From Paenibacillus beijingensis (lineage in GTDB: Bacteria > Bacillota > Bacilli > Paenibacillales > Paenibacillaceae), in contig NZ_CP011058.1 in the NCBI RefSeq assembly GCF_000961095.1, positions 3,871,501 through 3,935,500 on the forward strand: a stretch of DNA of 64,000 bases. Direction: 5' to 3'. The number at the start of each line of letters is the position of its first letter. Position 1 is the first letter of the stretch. Made by a program: the position numbers and the translations under genes. Below are positions 32,484-41,978 of this stretch, piece after piece. The notes beneath the pieces are model-generated. The model searched no databases, had not been told where the DNA came from, and saw only the letters and a program-made list of their open reading frames with translations.

Positions 32484-32542
32484 ACCCTTCTCTTGTACAT
32501 GTGCAGCGCTGAGGCGAGCACGGAATCAAGAGAAGGGTTTTT
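32484..32542 (+). terminator. strong terminator upstream of lonB
   Basis: ACCCTTCTCTTG (32484-32495) pairs with CAAGAGAAGGGT (32527-32538), followed by TTTT. The 31-base loop also holds TGTGCAGC/GCGAGCAC-like short pairings. It isolates lonB from upstream transcripts, so lonB should have its own promoter in 32543-32620, which I could not identify. Confidence 0.7.
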
Positions 32543-32628
32543 CTTGCTTATCACGATTATTCCATCCCCATGGAGGCAATACTAGCCTTTATTGGACTTT
32601 ATTTCGCAGGAGCTTTGAAAGGAGCGGG

Positions 32629-34338
32629 ATGGAAATGACATTGAGTATGTTTTTAATGCTGGTGCAGGTGTTTTTTGCGGTCGTGATCGGCGTCTATTTC
32701 TGGAACATGCTGCGCAACCAGCGCACGAACAAGTCGGCCGTCGATAAGGAATCGCGCAAGGAGATGGATAAGCTGCGCAAGCTGCGCTCCGTTTCGCTCA
32801 CGAAGCCGCTTGCGGAGAAGACGCGGCCGCAGTCGATGTACGACATCGTCGGCCAGCGGGAAGGCTTAAGGGCGCTGAAGGCGGCGCTGTGCAGCGCTAA
32901 TCCTCAGCACGTCATCGTGTACGGCCCTCCCGGTGTCGGCAAAACGGCAGCGGCGCGCGTCGTGCTGGAGGAAGCGAAAAAAAACCCGGCGTCGCCGTTT
33001 CTGGCGGACGCGAAGTTTACGGAGATCGATGCGACGACGGCCCGGTTCGACGAGCGCGGCATTGCCGATCCGCTGATTGGCTCGGTTCATGATCCGATCT
33101 ATCAGGGAGCGGGGGCCATGGGCGTGGCCGGCATTCCGCAGCCGAAACCCGGCGCGGTGACGAAGGCGCATGGCGGGATGCTCTTTATTGATGAAATCGG
33201 GGAATTGCACCCGATTCAAATGAATAAACTACTGAAGGTGCTGGAGGACCGGAAAGTATTTTTGGAGAGCGCTTATTACCATTCCGAGGACACCAACATT
33301 CCGCTTTATATTCACGATATTTTTCAAAACGGCCTGCCGGCCGATTTCCGGCTTGTCGGCGCGACGACCCGTTCGCCGCAGGATCTGCCGCCCGCGCTCC
33401 GTTCGCGCTGCATGGAGATTTATTTCCGGCCGCTGCTTGCCGATGAGATCGGGGAAATCGCCGATAACGCAGTGAAAAAAATCGGTTTCGGGCCTTGTCC
33501 GGATGCAATCGAGGTCATTAAAAAATATGCCACCAACGGCCGGGAAGCGGTCAATGTCGTGCAGCTTGCGGCAGGGCTTGCGCTCTCCGAAAAACGCGAC
33601 TCGATTACGGCCGCCGACATTGAATGGGTCGTGAACAGCAGCCAAATTCCGCCGCGCCCGGACCGGAAAGTTCCGGCGTCGCCGCAGATCGGCTTCGTCA
33701 ACGGACTCGCCGTATACGGTCCTAATATGGGCACGCTGCTGGAGATTGAGGTGAGCGCCATTCCGGTCGCAGCCGGAAAAGGAACGTTTACGATTACCGG
33801 CGTCGTCGACGAAGAGGAGCTGGGCGGCGGACAGCGGACGCTGCGCCGTAAAAGCATGGCGAAGGGATCGATCGAGAACGTGCTGACGATACTGCGCCGC
33901 TTCGGCATGAAGCCGGAAAATTACGACCTGCACATCAATTTCCCGGGGGGCACGCCGATTGACGGTCCTTCTGCCGGCATCGCGATGGCGACGGCAATCG
34001 CTTCCGCGATCAAAGGGATTCCGGTCGACAACAAGCTGGCGATGACCGGCGAGGTCGGCATTCACGGCAATGTGAAGCCGGTAGGCGGGGTGCTGGCGAA
34101 GGTGGAGGCCGCATTCCAGGCGGGAGCGCAAAGGGTCATTATTCCGAAGGACAACTGGCAGGCGGTTTTTGCCGATCTGAACGGTGTGGAAGTCATAGCA
34201 GCCGATCGCGTCGAAGAAGTGTTCAATCTCGTATTTCCGAAGGAAGAGGAGCTTGCGCAGCCGGCCCAGCAGCCCGCGGCGAGCGAACTTTTTCGCGCTC
34301 CGGGCGTCTCCTATTTGCAGGCGGATTCCGTAGAGTGA
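32629..34338 (+). CDS. lonB: ATP-dependent protease LonB
   Basis: 569 residues, the Lon-like protease of spore formers. One membrane segment lies at about 5-24. The AAA domain has Walker A GPPGVGKTAAA (about 98-108) and GGMLFIDEIGEL. The C-terminal Lon protease domain has the catalytic Ser in DGPSAG (about 450) and a Lys in the TGEVGIHGNVKPVGGVLAKV region. It lacks the large LonA N-terminal domain. In B. subtilis it acts in the forespore under sigma-F. ATG 32629 or 32635 could be used; both follow AAAGGAG (32618-32624). Confidence 0.93.
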   Translation: MEMTLSMFLMLVQVFFAVVIGVYFWNMLRNQRTNKSAVDKESRKEMDKLRKLRSVSLTKPLAEKTRPQSMYDIVGQREGLRALKAALCSANPQHVIVYGPPGVGKTAAARVVLEEAKKNPASPFLADAKFTEIDATTARFDERGIADPLIGSVHDPIYQGAGAMGVAGIPQPKPGAVTKAHGGMLFIDEIGELHPIQMNKLLKVLEDRKVFLESAYYHSEDTNIPLYIHDIFQNGLPADFRLVGATTRSPQDLPPALRSRCMEIYFRPLLADEIGEIADNAVKKIGFGPCPDAIEVIKKYATNGREAVNVVQLAAGLALSEKRDSITAADIEWVVNSSQIPPRPDRKVPASPQIGFVNGLAVYGPNMGTLLEIEVSAIPVAAGKGTFTITGVVDEEELGGGQRTLRRKSMAKGSIENVLTILRRFGMKPENYDLHINFPGGTPIDGPSAGIAMATAIASAIKGIPVDNKLAMTGEVGIHGNVKPVGGVLAKVEAAFQAGAQRVIIPKDNWQAVFADLNGVEVIAADRVEEVFNLVFPKEEELAQPAQQPAASELFRAPGVSYLQADSVE

Positions 34339-34374
34339 TAAAATGGATGATACATACATTTTGGAGGTGCTGGT

Positions 34375-36735
34375 ATGGGACCTGGAAAAGGAAAAGGTCG
34401 TCGGCTGCCTCTGCTGCCGCTGCGAGGACTGCTCGTTTATCCCAGCATGGTGCTTCACCTTGACGTAGGAAGGGAGAAGTCCGTCCGCGCGCTGGACCGC
34501 GCCATGATCGATGATCATATGATTCTGCTCTGCTCCCAGTCGGAGGTCAATATTGAAGAACCGACACGGGACGACATTTACCGGGTTGGCACGATTGCGC
34601 GAGTCAGACAGATGCTGAAGCTTCCGAACGGCACGATTCGTGTCCTTGTGGAAGGCGTTGTCCGGGCGGAAATTACCGGCTACCTGGACAATGATGACTT
34701 TTATGAAGTGACGGTACGCGAGCTTCCGGAGGAGGAATCGGGGGATTCGGAGATCGATGCGTTAATGCGCACCGTGCTGAACCAGTTCGAGCATTACATT
34801 AATTTATCGAAAAAGGTTACGCCGGAAACGCATGCCGCGGTGTCCGACATTGATGAGCCGGGCCGTCTGGCCGACGTTATTACAAGCCATCTATCGCTCA
34901 AAATCAAAGACAAGCAGGAGATTTTGGAGACGGTAGACGTGCACGCCCGTCTGGAGAAGCTGCTCGATTTGCTGAACAACGAGCGGGAAGTGCTCGAGCT
35001 TGAACGCAAGATCAGCCAGCGCGTGAAGAAGCAGATGGAGAAGACGCAGAAGGAATATTATTTGCGCGAGCAGATGAAGGCGATCCAGAAGGAGCTCGGC
35101 GATAAGGAAGGCCGAGCGGGCGAGGTGGAAGAGCTTCGCTCCCAGCTGGAGGCGTCCGGTGTGCCGGATCACGTGAAAGAAAAGATAACGAAGGAAATCG
35201 ACCGTCTGGAAAAAATGCCGGCTTCCTCTGCCGAAGGCGGCGTGATCCGCAATTATATCGATTGGTTGTTGTCGCTGCCGTGGAACAAAACGACGGAAGA
35301 CCGCTTGGATTTGAAGCAGTCCGAAGAGGTGCTGAATCAGGATCACTACGGACTGGAGAAGCCGAAGGAGCGGGTGCTGGAATATTTGGCCGTCCAACAG
35401 CTTGTGAAGAAGCTGAAAGGGCCGATTTTGTGCCTTGTCGGACCTCCCGGCGTCGGCAAAACGTCGCTGGCCCGCTCAATCGCGAAATCGCTGGGCAGGC
35501 AGTTTGTGCGCATTTCACTCGGGGGCGTGCGCGACGAAGCGGAAATCCGGGGCCACCGCCGCACTTATGTGGGCGCGATGCCCGGCCGGATCATACAAGG
35601 GATGAAGACCGCCGGTTCGATGAACCCGGTGTTCCTGCTGGACGAAATCGACAAAATGGCGATGGATTTCCGCGGCGACCCGGCATCGGCGCTGCTTGAG
35701 GTGCTGGACCCCGAACAGAACAACACGTTCAGCGACCATTTCATCGAAGTTCCGTTCGATCTGTCGAACGTCATGTTCATTACGACGGCGAACGCGATGC
35801 ACAACATTCCGCGGCCGCTGCTCGACCGGATGGAAGTGCTGTACATTCCGGGCTATACGGAGCTGGAAAAAATGCAAATCGCGCGCTCGTTTCTGCTGCC
35901 GAAGCAGAAGAGGGAGCATGGACTCGAAGAGGATCGTCTCGTTGCCTCGGAAGACGCGCTGCTGCAGCTGATCCGCGAATATACGCGGGAATCCGGCGTG
36001 CGCAACCTGGAGCAGCAGGTGGCGGCAATTTGCCGCAAGGCGGCCAAGCAGCTTGTGGCGAACCCGGAGAGCGCACCGATCGAAGTCGGGCCGCAGCAGC
36101 TGAAGGAATGGCTCGGTCCTTCCAAATTCCGCTACGGGCTGGCGGAGGCCGAGGATCAGGTCGGCGCAGCAACCGGACTCGCCTGGACGGAAGTCGGCGG
36201 CGATACGCTCGTCATCGAAGTGACGGTGCTGACCGGCAGCGGCAAGCTGACGCTGACCGGCAAGCTGGGCGACGTCATGAAAGAATCCGCCCAGGCGGCA
36301 TTCAGCTATACCCGCTCGCGGGCGAAGGAACTGGACCTCGATCCGCAGTTCCATGAGAAGAACGATATTCATATTCATATTCCCGAAGGCGCGATCCCTA
36401 AAGACGGACCGTCTGCCGGCATCACGATGGCGACGGCGCTTATTTCGGCGCTTACCGGCCGCAAAGTGTCCCGGGCGGTCGCGATGACCGGAGAGATTAC
36501 GCTTCGCGGAAGGGTGCTTCCAATCGGAGGCTTGAAAGAGAAATCGCTGGCCGCGCACAGGGCGGGCATCACGAAAGTGCTTATTCCGAAAGACAACGAA
36601 CGCGACCTGCGCGATATTCCGGACAGCGTCCGCAGCGATCTGGAATTCGTTCCTGTCAGTCATATGGATGAAGTACTCCGGCATGCGCTGCTGCCGGCCG
36701 AAAGCAATGAGAAAGCGGGTACTACCATTTCATGA
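34375..36735 (+). CDS. lon: ATP-dependent protease LonA
   Basis: 786 residues, a soluble Lon that degrades misfolded and regulatory proteins. N-terminal LAN domain (about 10-200, LPLLPLRGLLVYPSMVLHLDVGREKS as its start), coiled coil (EKTQKEYYLREQMKAIQKELG), Walker A GPPGVGKTSL (about 355), and the catalytic Ser in KDGPSAG (about 680) with Lys near 722 (GGLKEKSLAA). GGAGGTG precedes ATG. It overlaps ysxC by four bases, so the two are coupled. Confidence 0.96.
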   Translation: MGPGKGKGRRLPLLPLRGLLVYPSMVLHLDVGREKSVRALDRAMIDDHMILLCSQSEVNIEEPTRDDIYRVGTIARVRQMLKLPNGTIRVLVEGVVRAEITGYLDNDDFYEVTVRELPEEESGDSEIDALMRTVLNQFEHYINLSKKVTPETHAAVSDIDEPGRLADVITSHLSLKIKDKQEILETVDVHARLEKLLDLLNNEREVLELERKISQRVKKQMEKTQKEYYLREQMKAIQKELGDKEGRAGEVEELRSQLEASGVPDHVKEKITKEIDRLEKMPASSAEGGVIRNYIDWLLSLPWNKTTEDRLDLKQSEEVLNQDHYGLEKPKERVLEYLAVQQLVKKLKGPILCLVGPPGVGKTSLARSIAKSLGRQFVRISLGGVRDEAEIRGHRRTYVGAMPGRIIQGMKTAGSMNPVFLLDEIDKMAMDFRGDPASALLEVLDPEQNNTFSDHFIEVPFDLSNVMFITTANAMHNIPRPLLDRMEVLYIPGYTELEKMQIARSFLLPKQKREHGLEEDRLVASEDALLQLIREYTRESGVRNLEQQVAAICRKAAKQLVANPESAPIEVGPQQLKEWLGPSKFRYGLAEAEDQVGAATGLAWTEVGGDTLVIEVTVLTGSGKLTLTGKLGDVMKESAQAAFSYTRSRAKELDLDPQFHEKNDIHIHIPEGAIPKDGPSAGITMATALISALTGRKVSRAVAMTGEITLRGRVLPIGGLKEKSLAAHRAGITKVLIPKDNERDLRDIPDSVRSDLEFVPVSHMDEVLRHALLPAESNEKAGTTIS

Positions 36736-37325
36736 AAATAACGCAAGCCGAGTTTATTATCAGTGCGGTTCAGCCGCACCAGTACCCTGATGACGCCTTG
36801 CCGGAGATTGCTCTGGCGGGGCGTTCCAATGTCGGGAAATCGTCGCTGATCAACCGCATGATTCAGCGCAAAAACCTGGCGAGGACAAGCTCCCAGCCGG
36901 GCAAGACGCAGCAGCTTAACTATTACCGGGTCAACGATCAGGTATATTTTGTGGACTTTCCGGGTTACGGATACGCAAAAGTTTCGAAATCGCAGCGCGA
37001 GGCATGGGGAGGGATGATCGAGCGGTATTTGCAGCAGCGGGAGCCGCTGAAGCTCGTTCTGCTGATCGTCGATATCCGTCATCCTCCTTCAGCCGACGAC
37101 GTGCTTATGTATGGATGGCTCAAGCATTTCGATATCCCGCTCTGCGTCGTTGCGACCAAGGCGGACAAAATTCCCCGCGGCAAATGGGACAAGCATATTC
37201 GCATGATCCGCGACAAACTGCAGGCCGATCCCCGGGACCGGGTTGTTTTATTTTCCTCGGAAACGGGTAACGGGAGAGACCAGCTGTGGGAGGTCATAGC
37301 CGGCGCGGCAGGAATCGGCGGCTGA
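36732..37325 (+). CDS. ysxC: ribosome biogenesis GTPase YsxC (EngB)
   Basis: 197 residues of the TRAFAC GTPase class, needed for late 50S assembly. G1 is GRSNVGKSS (about 29-37), the G2 region SSQPGKTQ, G3 DFPGYG and G4 TKADK. It starts inside the end of lon (ATGA overlap), as in B. subtilis. After it, 37326-37539 has no clear terminator; a TATAAT at 37459-37464 probably serves the next gene. Confidence 0.95.
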   Translation: MKITQAEFIISAVQPHQYPDDALPEIALAGRSNVGKSSLINRMIQRKNLARTSSQPGKTQQLNYYRVNDQVYFVDFPGYGYAKVSKSQREAWGGMIERYLQQREPLKLVLLIVDIRHPPSADDVLMYGWLKHFDIPLCVVATKADKIPRGKWDKHIRMIRDKLQADPRDRVVLFSSETGNGRDQLWEVIAGAAGIGG

Positions 37326-37539
37326 AAGAGCGCGGCGATCGGTAAAAATGCGGAGCATACTGCGTGATTAGCCGGGTCAATCAAGGAATCAGGCGGAATT
37401 TTCAGAAATATGGCGGATTATAACGGCTGAGCGGCAGGAATAAAAACCCGAAATCGCGTATAATATACTTAAGGTATGTAGCCGAGGCGGCGCAAGCCTC
37501 CGAAACCAGCTTTAAAGTTTAAAGAATTGAGGGATTTTT

Positions 37540-38130
37540 ATGGCTCAGCGGATAGCCACGGAATATGTTAAAGCCAAACTGCAGTTAACGCGCGAAGAGA
37601 TGATCCGATTTGTCCGGTTTTTTGATGAGCAGCAGGTGCGCCTGCATGTGAAAGTGCTCGATAACGGCAGCCAAGAGGTGGTTCTCGAAGATCGTGCAGG
37701 GAGGGAAGAAATCCGCTTTACGTTTGAACGGGAAGAAGAGCTTTACGTATGCGTACTGTCATGCCGGCTGTTGCATCCGGGATTAACGAATGCGATGCGC
37801 AAGGCGGTCATGACATTCAAGGGCGACGCTATCGTCCGCCGTATTTACAGCCATTATACGATGATTTATCACTACGAGTCAGGCATGGTAAGGCGTATTG
37901 AAGAGAAAAATGATGCCGGCTTAAGATTGGTGTTCCAGTACAAGGACCGTCTTGGCGAGCTGGAGCGTCAGTTCCGGGAACGTGAGGTGGAGCGGCGGAT
38001 TGAGCGGCTGCAAAGCCGGATCAACGAGCTGCTCGATCTTCGCAACGGCGCCTGCTCCGCGGGCGAAGTTCAAGGGATTGACCGGCAGCTGCAGATTTGC
38101 TCTCATCAGCTATTCGTCCTGGAAGCCTGA
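37540..38130 (+). CDS. conserved hypothetical protein
   Basis: 196 residues, not recognised. Residues about 1-130 look like a mixed alpha/beta domain (VRLHVKVLDNGSQEVVLEDRAGR, then IRFTFEREEELYVCVLSC cut short) and residues about 130-175 are a charged coiled coil (ELERQFREREVERRIERLQ). There is no signal peptide or membrane helix. A perfect TATAAT lies 76 bases upstream with no good -35. It has its own terminator, so it is a single-gene unit. A Paenibacillus-type gene inserted between ysxC and hemA. Confidence 0.75.
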   Translation: MAQRIATEYVKAKLQLTREEMIRFVRFFDEQQVRLHVKVLDNGSQEVVLEDRAGREEIRFTFEREEELYVCVLSCRLLHPGLTNAMRKAVMTFKGDAIVRRIYSHYTMIYHYESGMVRRIEEKNDAGLRLVFQYKDRLGELERQFREREVERRIERLQSRINELLDLRNGACSAGEVQGIDRQLQICSHQLFVLEA

Positions 38131-38145
38131 TACTGTATCGTGAAG

Positions 38146-38171
38146 GAGCCGCCTTTTGGCGGTTCTTTTTT
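38146..38171 (+). terminator. intrinsic terminator
   Basis: GAGCCGCC-TTTT-GGCGGTTC (38146-38165, one G-T pair) followed by six T. Confidence 0.85.
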
Positions 38172-38218
38172 CATCGGTCCGTGTCCAGAAAATTAATATT
38201 TCATTTCAAAAAAAAGGG

Positions 38219-38247
38219 TTGCATTTAGCGGCGATAGATGTTATTTT
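38219..38247 (+). promoter_or_regulatory. possible SigA promoter of speH
   Basis: TTGCAT (38219-38224), 17-base spacer, TATTTT (38242-38247). It would leave an untranslated leader of about 140 bases; I see no known riboswitch in it, only a CCTAG repeat at both ends of a 30-base AT-rich stretch. Confidence 0.35.
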
Positions 38248-38395
38248 TATCTTCGTTGAAATCAATAATAGGAACCAGGATTCACTCAGGACATGGTAAT
38301 GTTACGAGAGATTATTCCCTCGAGAAGTGAATGACGTAGGTCCTAGCGGATGAAATTTTTCAAACATTTTATTCCTAGGAAGGGGGAGCCGAAAG

Positions 38396-38794
38396 ATGGA
38401 ATATTCGACTTTCGGAAGGCACGTTGCGGTTGATACTTGGGGTGTAGATTTTGAACTACTTAACAATGCGGACTTTTTGGAAGCCCACATGGTAGAGGCG
38501 GCCGAAGCTTGCGGCGCTTCCGTACTCTCGGTTCAAGCCAAACAATTTGAGCCTCAAGGTGCAACGGTGTTGGTGCTTTTATCGGAAAGCCATCTCTCGA
38601 TTCATACTTATCCCGAGAAAGGCTTTGCCGCTCTGGACTGCTATACCTGTGGTGAAACTGTGGATCCGCAGCTGGCGATCGATTACATGCTTGCTGTACT
38701 GAAACCGGAAACGGCGTATGCGAAGAAACTTGTGCGGGGCATGGGTGAACTTCAAGTAGTTGAACCGCAATTGAAACAAATCGAGCTGGTTTAA
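38396..38794 (+). CDS. speH: S-adenosylmethionine decarboxylase proenzyme
   Basis: 132 residues, class 1B prokaryotic AdoMet decarboxylase, giving decarboxylated AdoMet for spermidine synthesis. Self-cleavage occurs between Glu64 and Ser65 in SESHLSIHTYPE; Ser65 becomes the pyruvoyl cofactor. His and Cys of the active site lie in SIHTYPE and LDCYTCGE. GGAAGGGGGAGCC precedes ATG. It is flanked by terminators, so it is a monocistronic unit. Confidence 0.95.
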   Translation: MEYSTFGRHVAVDTWGVDFELLNNADFLEAHMVEAAEACGASVLSVQAKQFEPQGATVLVLLSESHLSIHTYPEKGFAALDCYTCGETVDPQLAIDYMLAVLKPETAYAKKLVRGMGELQVVEPQLKQIELV

Positions 38795-38819
38795 TACCGG
38801 CACCCGCTATTTGTAACGA

Positions 38820-38852
38820 AATAACCATGGGGATCCATGGTTATTTCTTTTT
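38820..38852 (+). terminator. terminator of speH
   Basis: AATAACCATGG (38820-38830) pairs with CCATGGTTATT (38835-38845), loop GGAT, followed by TCTTTTT. Confidence 0.85.
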
Positions 38853-38989
38853 GTACCGGAATAGAAAGCGCCATTAAAGGTTAAAAATAGAAAACATGCG
38901 TCAAACAAGTTTCATAAATTCATCACGGAACAGATCGTCCAAACATGATATAATAATGAAGAATTCTTAAAGAGGCAGGTGATGAACGC

Positions 38990-40366
38990 ATGCACATTAT
39001 TGTTGTCGGTTTGAACTATCGAACGGCGCCCGTCGAAGTCCGGGAACGGTTCACGTTTGTGGAACGGGATTTGCCCGAGGCACTCAGTCAGCTGAAGCAA
39101 ACCAAAAGCATATTGGAATGCGCCATCGTTGCAACCTGCAACCGTACGGAACTGTACGCGGTCGTAGACCGTCATCACCTGTGCGCTCATTATATCCGCT
39201 CGTTTATGGAGAAGTGGTTCTCTCTTTCCAGAGATGAATTCACAAACCATTTATATATGTATGAGGACGATCATGCGATCGAACATTTGATGCGCGTTAC
39301 AAGCGGTTTGGACTCGATGGTGCTTGGAGAGACCCAAATTTTGGGACAAGTCCGCAACGCCTTTTTGCTTGCCCAGCAGCAGAAGACGACGGGAACGATT
39401 TTCAATATGCTGTTTAAGCAAGCCGTTACGATGGCCAAGCGCGCCCACTCCGAAACAACGATCGGCGAATCGGCCGTATCGGTCAGCTATGCGGCGGTGG
39501 AGCTGGGCAGAAGAATTTTCGGTCAATTTTCCAAAAAAACGGTCATGATTTTGGGCGCGGGCAAAATGAGCGAGCTGACGGCCAAGCATCTGTACGGCAA
39601 CGGTGCGGACCGCGTGCTCGTCGTGAACCGCACATACGAACGGGCGGTGGAGCTTGCGGGTAAGTTTAACGGCATTCCTTGCTCGATGGAAGAGGCGGTT
39701 AGCCGGCTGCATGAGGCGGATATTATTATCAGCTCGACCGGAGCCAGCGGATTTGTTCTTACCCGCAGCCAGGTGGCTGAGGCGATGAGCAAGCGCAAGT
39801 CGCGGCCGTTGTTCATGATCGACATCGCGGTTCCGCGCGATCTGGATCCGGCCATCGCCTCCGTCGAAAATGTGTTTCTTTACGATATCGACGATTTGGA
39901 AGGCATCGTAGAGATGAATCTCGAGCAGCGGCGCAAGGAAGCGCAGAAGATCGAGCTGATGATCGAGGATGAGCTGGAAGAGTTTAAGTTGTGGTACAAG
40001 ACGCTCGGCGTCGGCCCGCTGATCCGGGCGCTTCAGGAGAAGGCTTCGGATATCCAGCAGGAAACGATGGCCAGCTTGACCAAGAAGCTGCCGGGACTGG
40101 ACGAGCACGAATTGAAGGTCATTCATAAGCTGACCAAAAGCATCGTGAACCAAATGATGCACGATCCGATTCTCCGCATTAAAGAGCTGGCCGCCGACAA
40201 AAAAGCCGACGAGGCGATGGAGCTGTTTGTGAAGCTGTTCGCACTCGAAGAGCCGCTTGCGCAAGCTGCCGCGGCCGAAAGGAATGCGGCTGCAGCGGCA
40301 TCCGCATCCGGCAAGGCAGACATAAAGAGCGCCGGTAGAGGCGCATTGGCAGCGACGATGCCTTAA
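38990..40366 (+). CDS. hemA: glutamyl-tRNA reductase
   Basis: 458 residues, first committed step of the C5 pathway to tetrapyrroles: glutamyl-tRNA to glutamate-1-semialdehyde. The nucleophile is Cys50 in VATCNRTE. GLDSMVLGETQILGQVRNAF, the NADPH-binding GAGKMSELTAKHL and a C-terminal dimerisation helix are present. The final 40 residues are Ala-rich (AAAERNAAAAASASG) and beyond the usual length. A TATAAT lies at 38949-38954 without a recognisable -35. It opens the hem operon. Confidence 0.96.
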   Translation: MHIIVVGLNYRTAPVEVRERFTFVERDLPEALSQLKQTKSILECAIVATCNRTELYAVVDRHHLCAHYIRSFMEKWFSLSRDEFTNHLYMYEDDHAIEHLMRVTSGLDSMVLGETQILGQVRNAFLLAQQQKTTGTIFNMLFKQAVTMAKRAHSETTIGESAVSVSYAAVELGRRIFGQFSKKTVMILGAGKMSELTAKHLYGNGADRVLVVNRTYERAVELAGKFNGIPCSMEEAVSRLHEADIIISSTGASGFVLTRSQVAEAMSKRKSRPLFMIDIAVPRDLDPAIASVENVFLYDIDDLEGIVEMNLEQRRKEAQKIELMIEDELEEFKLWYKTLGVGPLIRALQEKASDIQQETMASLTKKLPGLDEHELKVIHKLTKSIVNQMMHDPILRIKELAADKKADEAMELFVKLFALEEPLAQAAAAERNAAAAASASGKADIKSAGRGALAATMP

Positions 40367-40380
40367 GCCGGGAGGCGCAT

Positions 40381-41196
40381 ATGTTCAGTAAATATTGGTT
40401 CTACGACGCGATTTTGTATGTGTATGCCCTGAGCCTTCTGTTTTACTTCTCCGACTTCGTGGACGCGAATCGGAGAGCAAAGCGGATAGGTGCAGGGCTG
40501 CTTGTTTTCGTCTGGATTTTGCAAACGGGCTTCCTGCTTGTAAGAATCGTATCCCATTTCGACATGACGTTGTTTTCCCGGTTTGAATACTGGTTTGGCG
40601 TCTCATGGCTGCTCGTCACGGTGTCGCTTGTCATCAGCCGCTTTTTCCGGATCGAGTTCATCGTGTTTCTCGTCAATGTGATCGGTTTCGGGGTGCTTGC
40701 CCTGAATTTGTTCACGAATCCGAATGCCAAGGTTAAGCCGGCCGCATGGGAAACGACCCGGGAGCTGCTTATCGTACATATTAGCCTTATTACTTGCTCG
40801 TTCGCCGCGCTGACGATCGGAGCCGTTTTTTCCGGAATGTATCTTTTTTTGCACCGGAGACTCAAATTCAAAAAGTGGTCGCAAACGCTGCTCCGTCTCC
40901 CGAGCCTTGAGCTGATCGACCGTTATGCGTTCCGGTGGGTGCTGGTCGGCATGCCGCTGCTCGCGCTGTCTTTATCGGTTGCGGTCGCGTTGATCGTTTT
41001 GGAAGGCAGATGGAACTATTTGCTGGACTGGAAAGTCATTTCCTCGTTCTCCGCTTTGGCGATGTACTGCGTCTATTTGATTCAGCGGGTGCTGCTCGAA
41101 CGGACAGGCTGGCAGACGGCGCAGTGGAATCTGGTTTGCTTCGCCTTTCTCATCGTCAATTCGTTGATCAATCCGATGTCGAAATTTCACCAATGA
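40381..41196 (+). CDS. hemX: HemX/CcsA-family membrane protein
   Basis: 271 residues with eight predicted membrane helices and the cytochrome-c-assembly-like (CcsA) core. In B. subtilis HemX lowers the cellular level of HemA. The segment FSGMYLFLHRRLKFKKWS and the WNYLLDWK loop are typical, though the WxWxE haem motif of true CcsA is not seen. It lies 14 bases after hemA with GGGAGG before ATG. Confidence 0.88.
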   Translation: MFSKYWFYDAILYVYALSLLFYFSDFVDANRRAKRIGAGLLVFVWILQTGFLLVRIVSHFDMTLFSRFEYWFGVSWLLVTVSLVISRFFRIEFIVFLVNVIGFGVLALNLFTNPNAKVKPAAWETTRELLIVHISLITCSFAALTIGAVFSGMYLFLHRRLKFKKWSQTLLRLPSLELIDRYAFRWVLVGMPLLALSLSVAVALIVLEGRWNYLLDWKVISSFSALAMYCVYLIQRVLLERTGWQTAQWNLVCFAFLIVNSLINPMSKFHQ

Positions 41197-41228
41197 TCAT
41201 GACCTCTTATGGAGGGAGCGTGCGATAG

Positions 41229-41867
41229 ATGGGCGGTTACCCGGTCATACTGAAACTGGAAGGAATACGGTGCGTCGTCATCGGCGGGGGCGCCGTGGCG
41301 GAGCGGAAAACAGCCGGTCTCTTGGATGCGGGGGCGGATATCGTTATCGTCGTCAGTCCATCGCTCACACTGCAGCTGAGGAAGCTTGCCGAATCGGGAC
41401 GGATTACGGCCGAAATAAAAGAGTACGAGCAGTCCGATATCCGGGGGGCGGGACTTGTATTCGCGGCTACCGACAGCCGGGAAGTAAACGCCCGGGTTGC
41501 CAGTGACGCCGCCCGCGCCGGCGTTATGGTGAATACCGCCGACGAGGGTAGCGGCGGCTCGTTCATCACGCCCGCTGTCGTCCGGCGCGGCGATCTGCTG
41601 CTGGCGGTAACGACGTCCGGCGCAAGCCCGGCGCTGGCGGCGCACATCCGGCAGGAGCTTGAGCACCGTTACGGGCCGCGTTATGAAGCGGCTCTGCGCG
41701 ATTTGAAACGTTTGCGCGAAGAATTGAAGAAGTTGGTACCGGATGCGGTCAAGCGTAAGGAACTGCTGCGGGAGGCGGCCCAGCGAATGAATGCGGAGCT
41801 GACGGCATCTGAGGTTCATGCGGTCAGGGAACGGAATCCGGGCGATGCCGACGTGGAGCAGCACTAG
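41229..41867 (+). CDS. precorrin-2 dehydrogenase / sirohydrochlorin ferrochelatase
   Basis: 212 residues of the Met8/CysG-N family, converting precorrin-2 to sirohydrochlorin with NAD and, in some members, inserting iron to give siroheme. The nucleotide motif is VIGGGAVAERKTAGLL (about 17-32); FAATDSREVNARVASDA and GSFITPAVVRRGDLLLAVTTSGASPALA follow. Together with the CobA half of the downstream fusion protein it gives a siroheme branch within the heme operon, useful for nitrite or sulfite reductase. GGAGGGAGCG precedes ATG. The 111-base gap to hemC shows no site. Confidence 0.88.
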   Translation: MGGYPVILKLEGIRCVVIGGGAVAERKTAGLLDAGADIVIVVSPSLTLQLRKLAESGRITAEIKEYEQSDIRGAGLVFAATDSREVNARVASDAARAGVMVNTADEGSGGSFITPAVVRRGDLLLAVTTSGASPALAAHIRQELEHRYGPRYEAALRDLKRLREELKKLVPDAVKRKELLREAAQRMNAELTASEVHAVRERNPGDADVEQH

Positions 41868-41978
41868 GCGTGTCAAGAGTGCGGCAGCGGCTGTTAATGA
41901 TGGTCGGCCCGCGCGGCGGAGCCTTTTTGCCACATTCTCACTGCCATTCATACATACTTAAAGAGGAGGCTGATTCGC

